A stretch of 64,000 nucleotides of DNA from assembly GCF_022179325.1 (NCBI RefSeq), contig NZ_BPQQ01000003.1, forward strand, positions 44,935-108,934, read 5' to 3'. The notes under the pieces are model-generated. The model searched no databases, was not told where the DNA came from, and saw only the letters and a list, made by a program, of their open reading frames with translations. This document shows positions 52,931 through 61,778 of this stretch, in pieces; within the stretch, counting starts at the first letter, position 1, and each line of letters starts with the position of its first letter. A program made the translations under genes and the position numbers. Source of the stretch: Methylobacterium isbiliense. GTDB taxonomy: Bacteria > Pseudomonadota > Alphaproteobacteria > Rhizobiales > Beijerinckiaceae.

Positions 52931-55160
52931 CGGCGATCCCGGGGGCGAGCGGGGCGGGCGGCGGCTCGGAGGTGCCGGCGGCGCGCCGGGCCGCCCGGCG
53001 CAGGTCCGCGAAGGCCCATTCGAGGTAGGGCCGCGTCGCCTGCATGCCGGCCGCGAAGCCGTGGCGGGGCGCGTAGCCGAGCAGGCGCTGCGCCTTGCCG
53101 CTGTCGGCGACGCCGCGGGTGAGGTAGAGGGCGGTCTTCTGCGGATCGGGCACGAACACCTCGCCGAAGACGCGCCCGCCGCGGCCGAAATAGGAGCGGT
53201 CCACCAGCGCCCGGAGGGGCTTGGGGCACGCGTCGAGCGCCGCCTGCAGCGCCTGCCGGGCCGGCGGCCAGCGCACGATGATCTGCATGACGCGCTTGGG
53301 ATTGCGCGCCACGCGCGTGAGGTCGCGCATCAGACCGTGATTGGCGCGCGCGATATGGTCGAGGGGCCAGAAGCTCGGGCCGCGCACGCCGAGCGCGCGG
53401 GCGAACTCGCCGTAGAAGGTCGCCCAGGTGACGTGGTCGGGGCCCGACAGGATGAAGCGCTCGCCCACCGCCTCGGGGCGCGTGGCGGCGAGCAGCATCC
53501 CGTCGACGAGATCGTCGATGTAGACCGCGCTGCACACCCCCTCGCCCTGGTCGGGCAGCACCACCTCGCCGGTGATCAGCATCTCGGCGGGGGCGTTCGT
53601 CCAGGGCTTGCAGAACGGGCCGTACACGATGCTGGGCTGCACGATCGTGGCCGGGACGCGGCGCTCGCGCGCGGCCGCCAGCACCTCGGCCTCCATGGCG
53701 AGCTTGTCGCGCACGTAGACCCAGGACGGGTCGCCGTCGCGGGTCTCCTCGGTGAGCACGCCGTCCGGGAAGGGCTCGTAGACCGAGAAGGTGCTGACAT
53801 AGACGAGGCGGCGCACGCCGTGCGCCTCGCAGGCCCGCACGATGTGGCGCGTGCCGTCGAGGTTCTGCCTGCGCGAACGCGGGTCGTAGGCGCAGTGGAA
53901 GACCACGTCGGCGCCCTCGATCGCCGCCGCGACCTGCCCGGCCTCGGCGAGGTCGGTGCGCACGAGGCGCACCGGCAGGCGCGCGAGGCGGGCGGCGCTG
54001 CCGATCTCGCGGATCAGGCAGGTGACCTCGGCGCCCGCCCGCACCAGCCGCTCGACGAGGCGCCCGCCGACGAAGCCGCTCGCGCCCGTCACCGCCACCC
54101 GCGTGCCCGGCCCGATCGTGCCGGCGGGCAGGGCGGGCGCCGCGTCCCAGGGCCGTTCGAGCGGCTGGCGGATGGCGTAGCAGGCCTCGATCGCCCGGAC
54201 CGCGGCGAGCCCGGCGCCGGCGGGCAGGGAGGGCCGCTCCGGCCCCGTGACGCTGCGCAGGAAGTCGCGCATCTCGGCGTCGAACAGGGCGGGGACGAGC
54301 TGCGGCGTCAGGGTGGCGGGCGACAGGCCCTCATGCGTGAAGGCGAGCGCGTTCTCGGAGCCGGCCAGCACCTCGTTGCGGGCGAGCGCCACCTCGATGA
54401 AGCCGCGCGCGCCCTCGATCCGGGCGGTGTTGCTGAGGTCGCGGGTGCGGCTCAGCTCCAGCCGTCCGCGCCCGCCGGCGGGAAGCGCGAAGTCGAGCAG
54501 GCAATCGGCCTCCACGCCGCCATCCCCGTCGTCCAGGTAGGTCACGGGCGTGAGATCGCCGAGCCAGTGGCCGAGGAGGTCGAGGGTGTGGGCGCCGGTG
54601 TCCATCAGCACGCCGCCGCCCGAGAGGTCGCGGCGCAGGAGCGCGTCGGACCGCGTCGCCCCATCGAACACGGCGCCCTCGCGCGCCTCGACCCGCCGGA
54701 TCGGCCCCAGTGTGCCGGACTCGATCAGGGCCTTGGTCCAGCGGGCGACGTGCAGGTAGCGCCGCAGCAGGCCCACGGTCAGGACGCGCCTCTGCGCCCG
54801 GGCCGCGGCCTCCATCGCCATCGCCGCGGCGGTGGTCGTGGCGAGCGGCTGTTCCATGAACACGTGCTTGCCGGCCTGCAGCAGCGCGAGCCCGAGCGGG
54901 CCGTGCGTGGCGTGCGGGGTGGCCACCACCGCCGCGTCGAAGCGGTCGGCCACCTCGGTCCAGTCGGGCGCCGTGACGGTGGCCGAGCGCCGCCGCCCGG
55001 AGCGGCCCGCCAGCAGGGCGGCCCGGTCGGCGGAGCGGTCGACGAACACCTCCGGCGCCCAGCCCTGCCGCCTGAGCGCCGGGAGCAGGTGGTGCTCGAC
55101 CACCGCGCCGCAGCCGATGATGGCGAGACGTGGCGTGGCGGAGGAGGGACGCTGCGGCAT
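52920..55160 (-). CDS. Fusion of Gfo/Idh/MocA oxidoreductase and NAD-dependent epimerase/SDR
   Basis: One 746-residue frame holds two NAD enzymes. Residues 11-335 form a Gfo/Idh/MocA unit (IIGCGAVVEHHLLPAL; DTGAHTLDLLGHW with H191), but the usual EKP motif is E103-Q-P, losing the catalytic Lys. Residues 353-690 form an extended SDR (VTGASGFVGGRL, YVSTFSVYEPF, and YVRDK as YxxxK near 465). Separate relatives act on nucleotide sugars, so it probably makes a modified sugar for the EPS. It is coupled to the flippase gene downstream. Confidence 0.9.
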   Translation of the reverse strand: MPQRPSSATPRLAIIGCGAVVEHHLLPALRRQGWAPEVFVDRSADRAALLAGRSGRRRSATVTAPDWTEVADRFDAAVVATPHATHGPLGLALLQAGKHVFMEQPLATTTAAAMAMEAAARAQRRVLTVGLLRRYLHVARWTKALIESGTLGPIRRVEAREGAVFDGATRSDALLRRDLSGGGVLMDTGAHTLDLLGHWLGDLTPVTYLDDGDGGVEADCLLDFALPAGGRGRLELSRTRDLSNTARIEGARGFIEVALARNEVLAGSENALAFTHEGLSPATLTPQLVPALFDAEMRDFLRSVTGPERPSLPAGAGLAAVRAIEACYAIRQPLERPWDAAPALPAGTIGPGTRVAVTGASGFVGGRLVERLVRAGAEVTCLIREIGSAARLARLPVRLVRTDLAEAGQVAAAIEGADVVFHCAYDPRSRRQNLDGTRHIVRACEAHGVRRLVYVSTFSVYEPFPDGVLTEETRDGDPSWVYVRDKLAMEAEVLAAARERRVPATIVQPSIVYGPFCKPWTNAPAEMLITGEVVLPDQGEGVCSAVYIDDLVDGMLLAATRPEAVGERFILSGPDHVTWATFYGEFARALGVRGPSFWPLDHIARANHGLMRDLTRVARNPKRVMQIIVRWPPARQALQAALDACPKPLRALVDRSYFGRGGRVFGEVFVPDPQKTALYLTRGVADSGKAQRLLGYAPRHGFAAGMQATRPYLEWAFADLRRAARRAAGTSEPPPAPLAPGIADAR

Positions 55161-55241
55161 GACCTGGACCTTCTGGTGAGGGAGCCGTCGCGGAGCCGGG
55201 GGCGTGCCGGACGGCGCGGATGCGGCCGGGGTGCGGGCGCC

Positions 55242-56264
55242 TCAGGAGGCCGCGGCGAGGCCGGCCGGGGCCGCGGCGCGGGGCGGCGGGGCGACCGGCA
55301 GCGGCGGCGCGAGCTGGTACTTGCGCGTGAGATGCGCCGAGAGGTCGGGATGCGCCCACAGGTCCGCCAGCGCCTCGTCGATGGCGATCTCGGGCTGCCA
55401 GCCGAACCGGTCGCGCATGCGCCCGATCCCGGCCGCCAGGACGGGCCGGTCCACGGCGCGGATGCGGCCCGGATCCGCCTCGACCGTGAAGTCCCGGCGC
55501 GCGATGCGGCGCAGCCTCTGGAGGATCTCCTCCACCGAGTAGGCCTGGGAGGTGCCGAGATTGACGGTGGCGCAGGTCCCCGCCGGCACCTCGCCCGCGA
55601 GCGCGGCCGCCATGAAGCCGCGCGCGGCATCGTCCACGTGGACGTAGTCGCGCCGAGGCGTGAGGTTGCCGAGGCTGATGCGGGTGTGGCCGGCCTTCAG
55701 CTGCGCGACGATCTCGGGCAGCAGGTGCGGGCTGGTCTCGCCGGGGCCGATCACGTTGAACAGGCGCACCACCACCGCCGCGAGGCCGCGCAGGCGCGCC
55801 ATGTGGCGCACGTAGTGCTCGCCGTGCAGCTTGGTGAACCCGTAGATGTCGCTCGGCCCCAGCGCCGAGTCCTCCTCGTCGTGCGGGCGGGTGTCGGGGC
55901 TGTAGACGGCGCCGCTGCTGGCGAAGACGAAGCGGCAGCCGGGCGGGCAGGCCGCCAGCAGGTTGACGGTGCCGGTGACGTTGACCCGCACGGCGAGCCC
56001 CGGATCGCCCTCGCATTCCGGGATGTAGTGGATCGCCGCCAGATGGATGACCGCCTCGGGCCGGAAGGCCGCGAAGGCCGCCTCGACCTCCGCCGGATCG
56101 GTGATGTCGCCCGCGATCACGCGCAGCCGGGAGAGGTCGTCGCCGGAGAAGCGCAGGCTGCCGTAGCGCAGCGCGTCGAGGACGCAGACCTCGTGCCGCT
56201 CGGCCAGCAACCGCGACAGCGGCCGCCCGACGAACCCGTTCCCGCCGATCACCATGATCCTCAT
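55242..56264 (-). CDS. NAD-dependent nucleotide-sugar epimerase (UDP-glucose 4-epimerase-like)
   Basis: The 340-residue extended SDR has GGNGFVGRPL (7-16), HLAAIHYIPECE with the family HLAA motif, FASSGAVYS and YGFTKLHGE with the catalytic Tyr and Lys, then RLFNVIGPGE. It resembles WbpP/GalE-type epimerases and would interconvert UDP-sugars for the EPS. The Pro/Ala-rich tail after residue 310 is probably disordered. ATG at 56264 follows CAGGAGACGC. It lies 53 bp after the co-polymerase gene and 81 bp before the fusion gene. Confidence 0.9.
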   Translation of the reverse strand: MRIMVIGGNGFVGRPLSRLLAERHEVCVLDALRYGSLRFSGDDLSRLRVIAGDITDPAEVEAAFAAFRPEAVIHLAAIHYIPECEGDPGLAVRVNVTGTVNLLAACPPGCRFVFASSGAVYSPDTRPHDEEDSALGPSDIYGFTKLHGEHYVRHMARLRGLAAVVVRLFNVIGPGETSPHLLPEIVAQLKAGHTRISLGNLTPRRDYVHVDDAARGFMAAALAGEVPAGTCATVNLGTSQAYSVEEILQRLRRIARRDFTVEADPGRIRAVDRPVLAAGIGRMRDRFGWQPEIAIDEALADLWAHPDLSAHLTRKYQLAPPLPVAPPPRAAAPAGLAAAS

Positions 56265-56317
56265 CGCAGCGTCTCCTGTGTTGGCTGTGGCGGACGGGGC
56301 CGCCCCGGGCGGCGCGG

Positions 56318-58594
56318 TCAGACGGAGGCCTGCGGCCGGATCTCGGGCGACTCGCCGCGCGGCCGCTCCTCGGGACCCCGCAGGGCCGCCGACCGGGCGG
56401 CGGGGGCCGCCTCCTGTCCGGGGCCGAGCCGGGGACGGGCGGAGCCGGCCTCGTAGAAGGGCCGGTAGGCCGCGAAGTGCGAGCACTGGTCGGCGAAGCG
56501 CTCGTGCCGGTGCTGGTCGAGGTCGACCTGGGTCAGCACGATCCCGCGCACCCGGATGGAGAGGTCGCGCAGGCGCTGCAGCGTGGCGGCCACCGTGCGG
56601 CGCGGCGTGCGGCCCCAGCGCACCGCGAGCACCGCCGCATCGGAGAGGCGCGCCAGCGGCAGCACGTCGAGGACCAGCATCGCGGGCGGCGCCTCGATCA
56701 GGACCACGTCGAAGCGGTCGCGGGCGAGCGCCAGGAAGGTCTCGAAGCGCTCGCCGAGGAGGTGGTCGGCCCATTCCGTCCCGGTGCCGGCGCGCAGGAT
56801 CGCCACCGGGCGGACCGCGAGGTCGTCGAGGATCTCCGCCTGCTGGCCCGCCACGGCCGCCTCCAGGCTGCGCACGTCCTTGCCCGGCCGCGCCGGCTGC
56901 GTGCCGGTGGCGTCGATCACCAGGGTGCGCCTGCCGCGCCCCGCCAGGAGCTTGGCCAGCGCCATGCACAGCAGGGACTTGCCCTCGTGCGGCACGCAGG
57001 AGGTGACGAGGAGCACCTGAGGGGAGACCTGGGCGTGAGGCCAGCCGAGGGTGGCGCCCACCATCCGGACCGCCTCGTCGAACATCCGCACGGCGGCGGG
57101 ATCGGAGCCGGTGGTGATCTGCGGGATCATGCTGAGGCAGCGCACGCCGGTCTCGCCCGCGATCTCGTGGCTGGAGCGGAAGCCCGTGTCGCGTCGGGCG
57201 AGCAGGATCGAGAGGGCGACCCCGAACCCCGCCGCGCCGGCGGTCGACAGGGCGACGATCAGGGGACGCTTCGGCCCGGAGGGCGCCGGCACCGGCTGGG
57301 CGCGCATCACCACCTGGGCCGACGAGGACTTCATCCCGGCCAGCGCGAGGGCCTGGGCGTGGCCGTCGCTCAGGAGCTTGAGCCGGTCGCGGATCGCCGC
57401 CGCGTTGGCCTGGAGGCTGCGCAGCTTCGCCTCCTGGCCCATCGCGCCGATCACCGCGCCCTTCAGGGCCTCGACGCGGGAGGTGAGCGCGGCCTCCTCG
57501 GCCGTCGCCGTCCTGACCTCGCTCTCCAGGTTGCCGATCGCGCGGTCGAGTTCCTGGCGCAGGCGCTGCTCGGCGTCCTGGACGGCGACCTGGGCCTGGA
57601 GCAGACGGGGATGGCGCGGCCCGGTGAGCATCAGCCCGGCGACCTCGCGCTTGGCCGTCTCGACGTTCTCCAGCATGCGCTGGATGACGGGGGCGCCGGT
57701 GAGGTCCTGGGCGGAGGGCACCCCGCCCGCCGCGAGCACCTCCCTGGCCCGGGTCAGGCGGGCCTCGGCGGCCTGCCGGGTCTGGCCGGCGGCCACGAGC
57801 TGCAGCTGGGCGTCGCGCAGCTCCTGCTGGGGCAGGTTGGAGGCCGTGCCGCTCTCGACGAAGTTCGCCTCCTGGCGGTAGCGCTCGATTGCGGTCTCGG
57901 CCTGCTCCAGCTCCCGGCGGGTCGCGCCGATCCGGCTCTCCAGCCACGCGCTCGCCCGCTCGGCCTCGGCGATGCCCATCTCCAGGCGGTTGCGCTGGTA
58001 GGCCTCCACGAAGGCGTTGGCGAGCCGCGCCGCGCGCGCCGGATCCGGCGCCGTGTAGGCCACCGTGATGAGGTAGGCGCGGGCATCGTTGGTCACCGAG
58101 AGATTCTGGGAGATCGCGGCGGCGATCCGCTCGACCTCGATCGCCGCCGCGTCCGCCGCCGGCTCGTCGTCGCGCAAGGCCAGGATCGCGTTCCGCAGAT
58201 GCGACAGGAGGCCGGGCTTGGGGGCGAAGTCCGGGTCGTCCTGCAGCCGCAGGTCGGTCACGACCCGGCGCGCGACCGCCCGGGACCGGATCACCCGCGC
58301 CTCGCTCTCGACGATCGCACCGGCATCCAGGGAGGCCGCGGCCGTCTGACCCGGCTGCCCCGCCTGGACGGTCGTGGGCCGGCCGAGATCGACCTGGATC
58401 ATCGCCTCCGAGGTGTAGCGGTTCGGCAGCAGCGCGCAGACGATCAGCGCGGCGACCAGCCCGCCGATCGCCAAGCCGGCGATCATCCGGCGCTGGCGCC
58501 AGATGCCCGTCAACAGGCCGAGGTTCTGGGCCTCGTAATGCTGCCTCAGATGGAGGCCAGCCTCCGTGTTCTCCTGCTCCGGAACACAGTTCAT
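56318..58594 (-). CDS. Wzc/ExoP-like polysaccharide co-polymerase with degenerate BY-kinase domain
   Basis: The 758-residue protein has a Wzz-type N-domain with transmembrane helices at about 38-60 and 455-475, flanking a long periplasmic coiled coil (about 200-430). The C-terminal ATPase has Walker A SCVPHEGKS (532-540). The Walker A' lacks the DxDxR pattern (VIDATG) and Walker B reads LIEAPP instead of a D-containing motif. The tail has only Y710 and Y714, not a Tyr cluster. Chain-length control is likely; tyrosine autokinase activity is doubtful. Confidence 0.9.
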   Translation of the reverse strand: MNCVPEQENTEAGLHLRQHYEAQNLGLLTGIWRQRRMIAGLAIGGLVAALIVCALLPNRYTSEAMIQVDLGRPTTVQAGQPGQTAAASLDAGAIVESEARVIRSRAVARRVVTDLRLQDDPDFAPKPGLLSHLRNAILALRDDEPAADAAAIEVERIAAAISQNLSVTNDARAYLITVAYTAPDPARAARLANAFVEAYQRNRLEMGIAEAERASAWLESRIGATRRELEQAETAIERYRQEANFVESGTASNLPQQELRDAQLQLVAAGQTRQAAEARLTRAREVLAAGGVPSAQDLTGAPVIQRMLENVETAKREVAGLMLTGPRHPRLLQAQVAVQDAEQRLRQELDRAIGNLESEVRTATAEEAALTSRVEALKGAVIGAMGQEAKLRSLQANAAAIRDRLKLLSDGHAQALALAGMKSSSAQVVMRAQPVPAPSGPKRPLIVALSTAGAAGFGVALSILLARRDTGFRSSHEIAGETGVRCLSMIPQITTGSDPAAVRMFDEAVRMVGATLGWPHAQVSPQVLLVTSCVPHEGKSLLCMALAKLLAGRGRRTLVIDATGTQPARPGKDVRSLEAAVAGQQAEILDDLAVRPVAILRAGTGTEWADHLLGERFETFLALARDRFDVVLIEAPPAMLVLDVLPLARLSDAAVLAVRWGRTPRRTVAATLQRLRDLSIRVRGIVLTQVDLDQHRHERFADQCSHFAAYRPFYEAGSARPRLGPGQEAAPAARSAALRGPEERPRGESPEIRPQASV

Positions 58595-59100
58595 CCCGCC
58601 CTCGCGTTCGCCTTGGGGCCGATGAGGGCCGCGTGCCTGCGCGCCGCCGCCTCGGAATCGGACGTGTGGTGGACGGCCCGGGAAAGGTCGTCCGGCAGAC
58701 GGATTGGACCGTGAGGCGGCCGGCCGTGGAACGTCCTATCCGGGACTACCCCGTTGGTGCCGGAGCGAACCTGTGGTTGATCCTCCGCGGTGCTGCGGTG
58801 CGAAACCGAGCCGCGCCGGGCCGGCCGCGGCGGGCCGGACGCCGTGGGGCCGAGCCCTGGCGGAGGGGTCCGGCGGCGCTCCCGCACAGGCTCTTCGGCA
58901 AAGGCTCTTCTGGAGGAGGCGGCAGCGGTGCCGGTGCCGCCGCGATCGCGCCCGGCACGTCCGCGCCGGCGGTCCGGGATGCGTCATAGCCCGGACGTCC
59001 GGCCGGAAACGCCGCGCCGCGCGGCGGTCGCGAAGGACCACCGCGCGGCGTTCGATCCGGGCGAAAACGGAGTCGTCGGAGGAGGCCGGTCCGGTGGCGG
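58595..59100. other. Intergenic region, no gene recognised
   Basis: These 506 bp lie between the second LuxR-type gene and the co-polymerase gene on the same strand. Open frames here are antisense or Arg/Pro-rich. No promoter hexamers or strong palindrome are recognised. Confidence 0.5.
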
Positions 59101-59919
59101 TCAGCGGATCCCGGCCTGGAGGCGGTGCGGCGCCTCCAGGGTGAGCGCGACGAGGCCCGGGTCACCCTCCTCGGCATCGGATTCGTCCTCGGCGGCGAGG
59201 GCGCCCTCGCCGCCGAGCCGGTTCTTCATGCCCCACACGGCCGCCTGGGTCCGGTTCTGGACCCGCATCTTGCGCAGGATGGCCTTGACGTGCCCCTTCA
59301 CGCGCCCCACCGGGATGGCGAGCTGGCGGGCGATGTCACGGTTCGATTCCCCCCGCACCAGGCAGGCGATGATCCTGACCTCGCGCGGCGAGGGCCGAAA
59401 GGACGAGGACGGCGATGCGTCCGGCCCGGCCTCCTCGGGATCGTCGGCCTCCGGCGCCGCCGTCTCGGCCGGGGAGGGCGGCAGACAGGGCACGACCCGG
59501 TGCCCCATGAGCGCCAGTTCCACCGCCTGCACCAGGGTATCGACGCCGGTCGTGCGCGTCAGGATCGCCGAGACCCCGCATTCCAGCAACGGCACGACCT
59601 GCTCCTCGTCGAAATCGGAGCAGACGCAGATCAGGGCGCTGCACGGGAATCGCTCCCGCACCGCACGCACTTCATCGACCGTGAGTGCAACCCTGGGTTC
59701 TGACGACAGGATGACGATGGCGGGCGGTGCGGGCGGCCCGCCGCTGCGGGACGCCTCGGCCAGCCGCGACTCGGCGAACACGACCTCGAACCCTTTCGGC
59801 GCCAGCAGGCGCCGCAGCCCTTCTCGGAACAACTCGGTTCCACCGACGATCACGGTCTCCAACCGAGCGTCCCCCGCCTGCACACACGGATCGACGCTGC
59901 TCTGATGTCCATGGATCAT
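59101..59919 (-). CDS. LuxR-type regulator with pseudo-receiver domain (right flank of EPS genes)
   Basis: The 272-residue protein has a receiver-like domain (about 20-140) and a LuxR/NarL helix-turn-helix (about 172-235, PSPREVRIIACLVRGESNRD and LRKMRVQNRTQAAVWG). The acidic pair is replaced by G26-G27 and the phospho-acceptor site by S72 (IVILSSEP), so classical phosphotransfer is not expected. It is a paralogue of the regulator at 29080. The acidic linker (EADDPEEAGPD) and the C-terminal tail are extra. It lies upstream of, and in line with, the co-polymerase gene. Confidence 0.9.
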   Translation of the reverse strand: MIHGHQSSVDPCVQAGDARLETVIVGGTELFREGLRRLLAPKGFEVVFAESRLAEASRSGGPPAPPAIVILSSEPRVALTVDEVRAVRERFPCSALICVCSDFDEEQVVPLLECGVSAILTRTTGVDTLVQAVELALMGHRVVPCLPPSPAETAAPEADDPEEAGPDASPSSSFRPSPREVRIIACLVRGESNRDIARQLAIPVGRVKGHVKAILRKMRVQNRTQAAVWGMKNRLGGEGALAAEDESDAEEGDPGLVALTLEAPHRLQAGIR

Positions 59920-59960
59920 GACAGATCTCTATGCTCTGGAGCGCTGCGAGGCGGGACTGA

Positions 59961-59974
59961 GTACGAATGCGTAC
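59961..59974. promoter_or_regulatory. GTACG-N4-CGTAC inverted repeat before luxR-type gene
   Basis: GTACGAATGCGTAC lies 42-55 bp upstream of the regulator's ATG. It differs by one base from the core of the inverted repeat at 43899-43912, upstream of the beta-helix gene, pointing to a shared DNA-binding protein, possibly the regulator itself. Confidence 0.55.
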
Positions 59975-59999
59975 AGATACGCCCTCTCTTGTAAGCTTC

Positions 60000-60027
60000 T
60001 TGACAGTCAATGCATTGACTAATGTCA
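60000..60027. promoter_or_regulatory. Nested palindrome, operator candidate
   Basis: AGTCAATGCATTGACT (60005-60020) is a perfect 16-bp palindrome, enclosed by TGACA (60001-60005) and TGTCA (60023-60027). The centre is 93 bp before the regulator ATG. Confidence 0.5.
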
Positions 60028-60560
60028 AAACATGCGGAATTTGAGCGGCCAAAACCGCCAACGCCCGTAGGGCACAGGCAAAATCATATCATCCTATATT
60101 TATGCGCATTTTCATTTGCAATGTTTTATCTCTGACTTAAAGTTTTCGAAGAAAATGTTCTGTACGATCTACAACAATCGCACCACAAATAAGCAAATTC
60201 AAAGCAGTTGTTGCGTGAATTCCATACCCTCATATATCAACATTGAAGATTCTCGGAAAGACACGCACTGGTGGTATTTCTTTGCCTAATTCGGCGCGTG
60301 CTACAACCCAGCCGATGAGGGCGAGCCCCGGCGGCGCGGGACGGCCCGGGCCATCACGATCTCACGATCGGATCGTCTTGCGGTGGGATGATGAACCGGA
60401 TCGTCCGGCAACCAAGCGGGCAACACCGCGCCACGATCATCGATGCCCGCCCATCGGATCGTCCCGAAACCGTGCCAGATGCAGGCGTCGATGCGTGGGA
60501 GACGCGGACATGCCGGGCGGTGAGCGTATCGGAGCCGGGGCCGTGCCGCGGCCTGCGGGC

Positions 60561-61292
60561 TCACGCCTCGACGGGCCGGGGCGAGAGAGCGGGCGCGGCG
60601 CCGTTGAGATAATGGGGAGCGAAGGCGGCGAAGGCCTTGAGGCGGCCGATATCCGGGATCTCGACCCGGCGGCTGCGCCACTCGACCAGCTTCTTGCGGC
60701 CGAGAAGCTTCAGCACCCGGTTGGTGTGAACGGGCGAGATCCCGATCATGTCCGCCAAGTCCGTCTGCGTGATGTCGAGTTCGAAGCCGGTCTCATCGGC
60801 GAAGCCGATGGCCTGCAGACGCACGAACAGCTCGCAGAAGAGATGGGCCAGTTGCCGGTCTGAGCCGCGCCCGACGTTGCAGAGCCATTCCTGCATGGTG
60901 TTCATGCGCAGGAAGACGTCGCGCTGGAGCGCCTCGGCGACCTTGGGATTCCATTCGGCGAGCGGCGAACCCGGCCGCGGGAAGACCCGCATGACGCGAC
61001 AGGTCGTGAGGGCGCCGACCGAGTAGCCCTGCCGGCGGCTGTCGGGGATCTGGCCGCAGAACGATTCGCCCGGCAGAATCAGGGAGACGATCCGGCGCGA
61101 CCCGTCCGGCAGGATCCGGTACACGCAGGCCAAGCCCTCGAGCAGGATGATGACGCTCTCCGCGCCGCACTCGTCGTAGATGTCCGCCCGGGCCGGGATG
61201 GTGAGGGAGCGCGGCGCCGGAGGGGAGGTCGAGCGCACGTCGTCGGCGGCCGCCCCCTGGCTGTCCCGCTGCCCGTGTCGAGAGTTGTGCAT
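60561..61292 (-). CDS. Crp/Fnr family transcriptional regulator
   Basis: The 243-residue protein has a cNMP-binding-type barrel (about 30-120, IILLEGLACVYRILPDGSRR and LPGESFCGQI) and a winged helix (about 170-220, ITQTDLADMIGISPVHTNRV). No FNR Cys cluster is visible and the effector is unknown. The ATG at 61292 is supported by the family N-terminus. It sits upstream of the second LuxR-type gene, separated by the AT-rich region, and may regulate it. Confidence 0.9.
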   Translation of the reverse strand: MHNSRHGQRDSQGAAADDVRSTSPPAPRSLTIPARADIYDECGAESVIILLEGLACVYRILPDGSRRIVSLILPGESFCGQIPDSRRQGYSVGALTTCRVMRVFPRPGSPLAEWNPKVAEALQRDVFLRMNTMQEWLCNVGRGSDRQLAHLFCELFVRLQAIGFADETGFELDITQTDLADMIGISPVHTNRVLKLLGRKKLVEWRSRRVEIPDIGRLKAFAAFAPHYLNGAAPALSPRPVEA

Positions 61293-61778
61293 CGCGCGAT
61301 TCCTCGGCTTGGCGCCTAGCGTGCGAACCGGTGCCCGCCCCGACGCAGGCGGGGCGACCGCCGTCGCATCAGGCCCGGCCTCGGGGTCGCGCGGCAGTAT
61401 CGGAGGGTCGGACAGCCGGCGGACCGAGCGGTGCGGACGACGGCGGCGCCTGAACGCCGCGTCGGCCCGGCGGCCGGGGTGGAACGGTCCCGCTCATGCG
61501 AAGTCGGACATCCGTTGCTTCCGGGCCGAGACGGCTTCGAACGCCGCAGCATCTTCCCACTCGCCGACATATCCGCAAACTCAGTGCCACTCGCCGGACA
61601 CGACAACATCAAATGTTACTCCCAGGCGATCTTACGGTTATACACTGATTGTTTAGGACCGATAGAGCGATTCCATACTTTACAGAGTGCGAACTGGACC
61701 GGAATCGACGCGTGCGCGCGGCATCGGGCCGGTCGGCGCGGGCCTTCCGGGGCTCCCGCAAGCCCCAGGAGCCATGGA
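61293..61778. other. Intergenic region with AT-rich patch
   Basis: No gene is recognised. An AT-rich patch at about 61605-61685 may hold the promoter of the Crp/Fnr-type gene or of the upstream membrane-protein unit; no clear hexamers are seen. Confidence 0.4.

Larger units (their letters stand above)
59920..60560. promoter_or_regulatory. AT-rich upstream region of the second LuxR-type regulator
   Basis: From about 59990 to 60300 the sequence is AT-rich, in sharp contrast to its surroundings, and has no gene. It carries the operators listed separately and a TGTACGATCTACA half-match at 60161-60173. A long 5' leader or an upstream silencing region bound by a xenogeneic-type protein is plausible (inference). 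Confidence 0.55.

Noticed and set aside
52692-56456. Plus-strand open frame of about 1,250 codons opposite the MocA-SDR and epimerase genes
   Set aside because: Antisense shadow produced by high GC; it has no domain character and runs against genes with intact catalytic motifs.
58885-58915. Direct repeat of AGGCTCTTC
   Set aside because: Only two short copies; they fit chance or restriction-site-like repetition and have no structural context.
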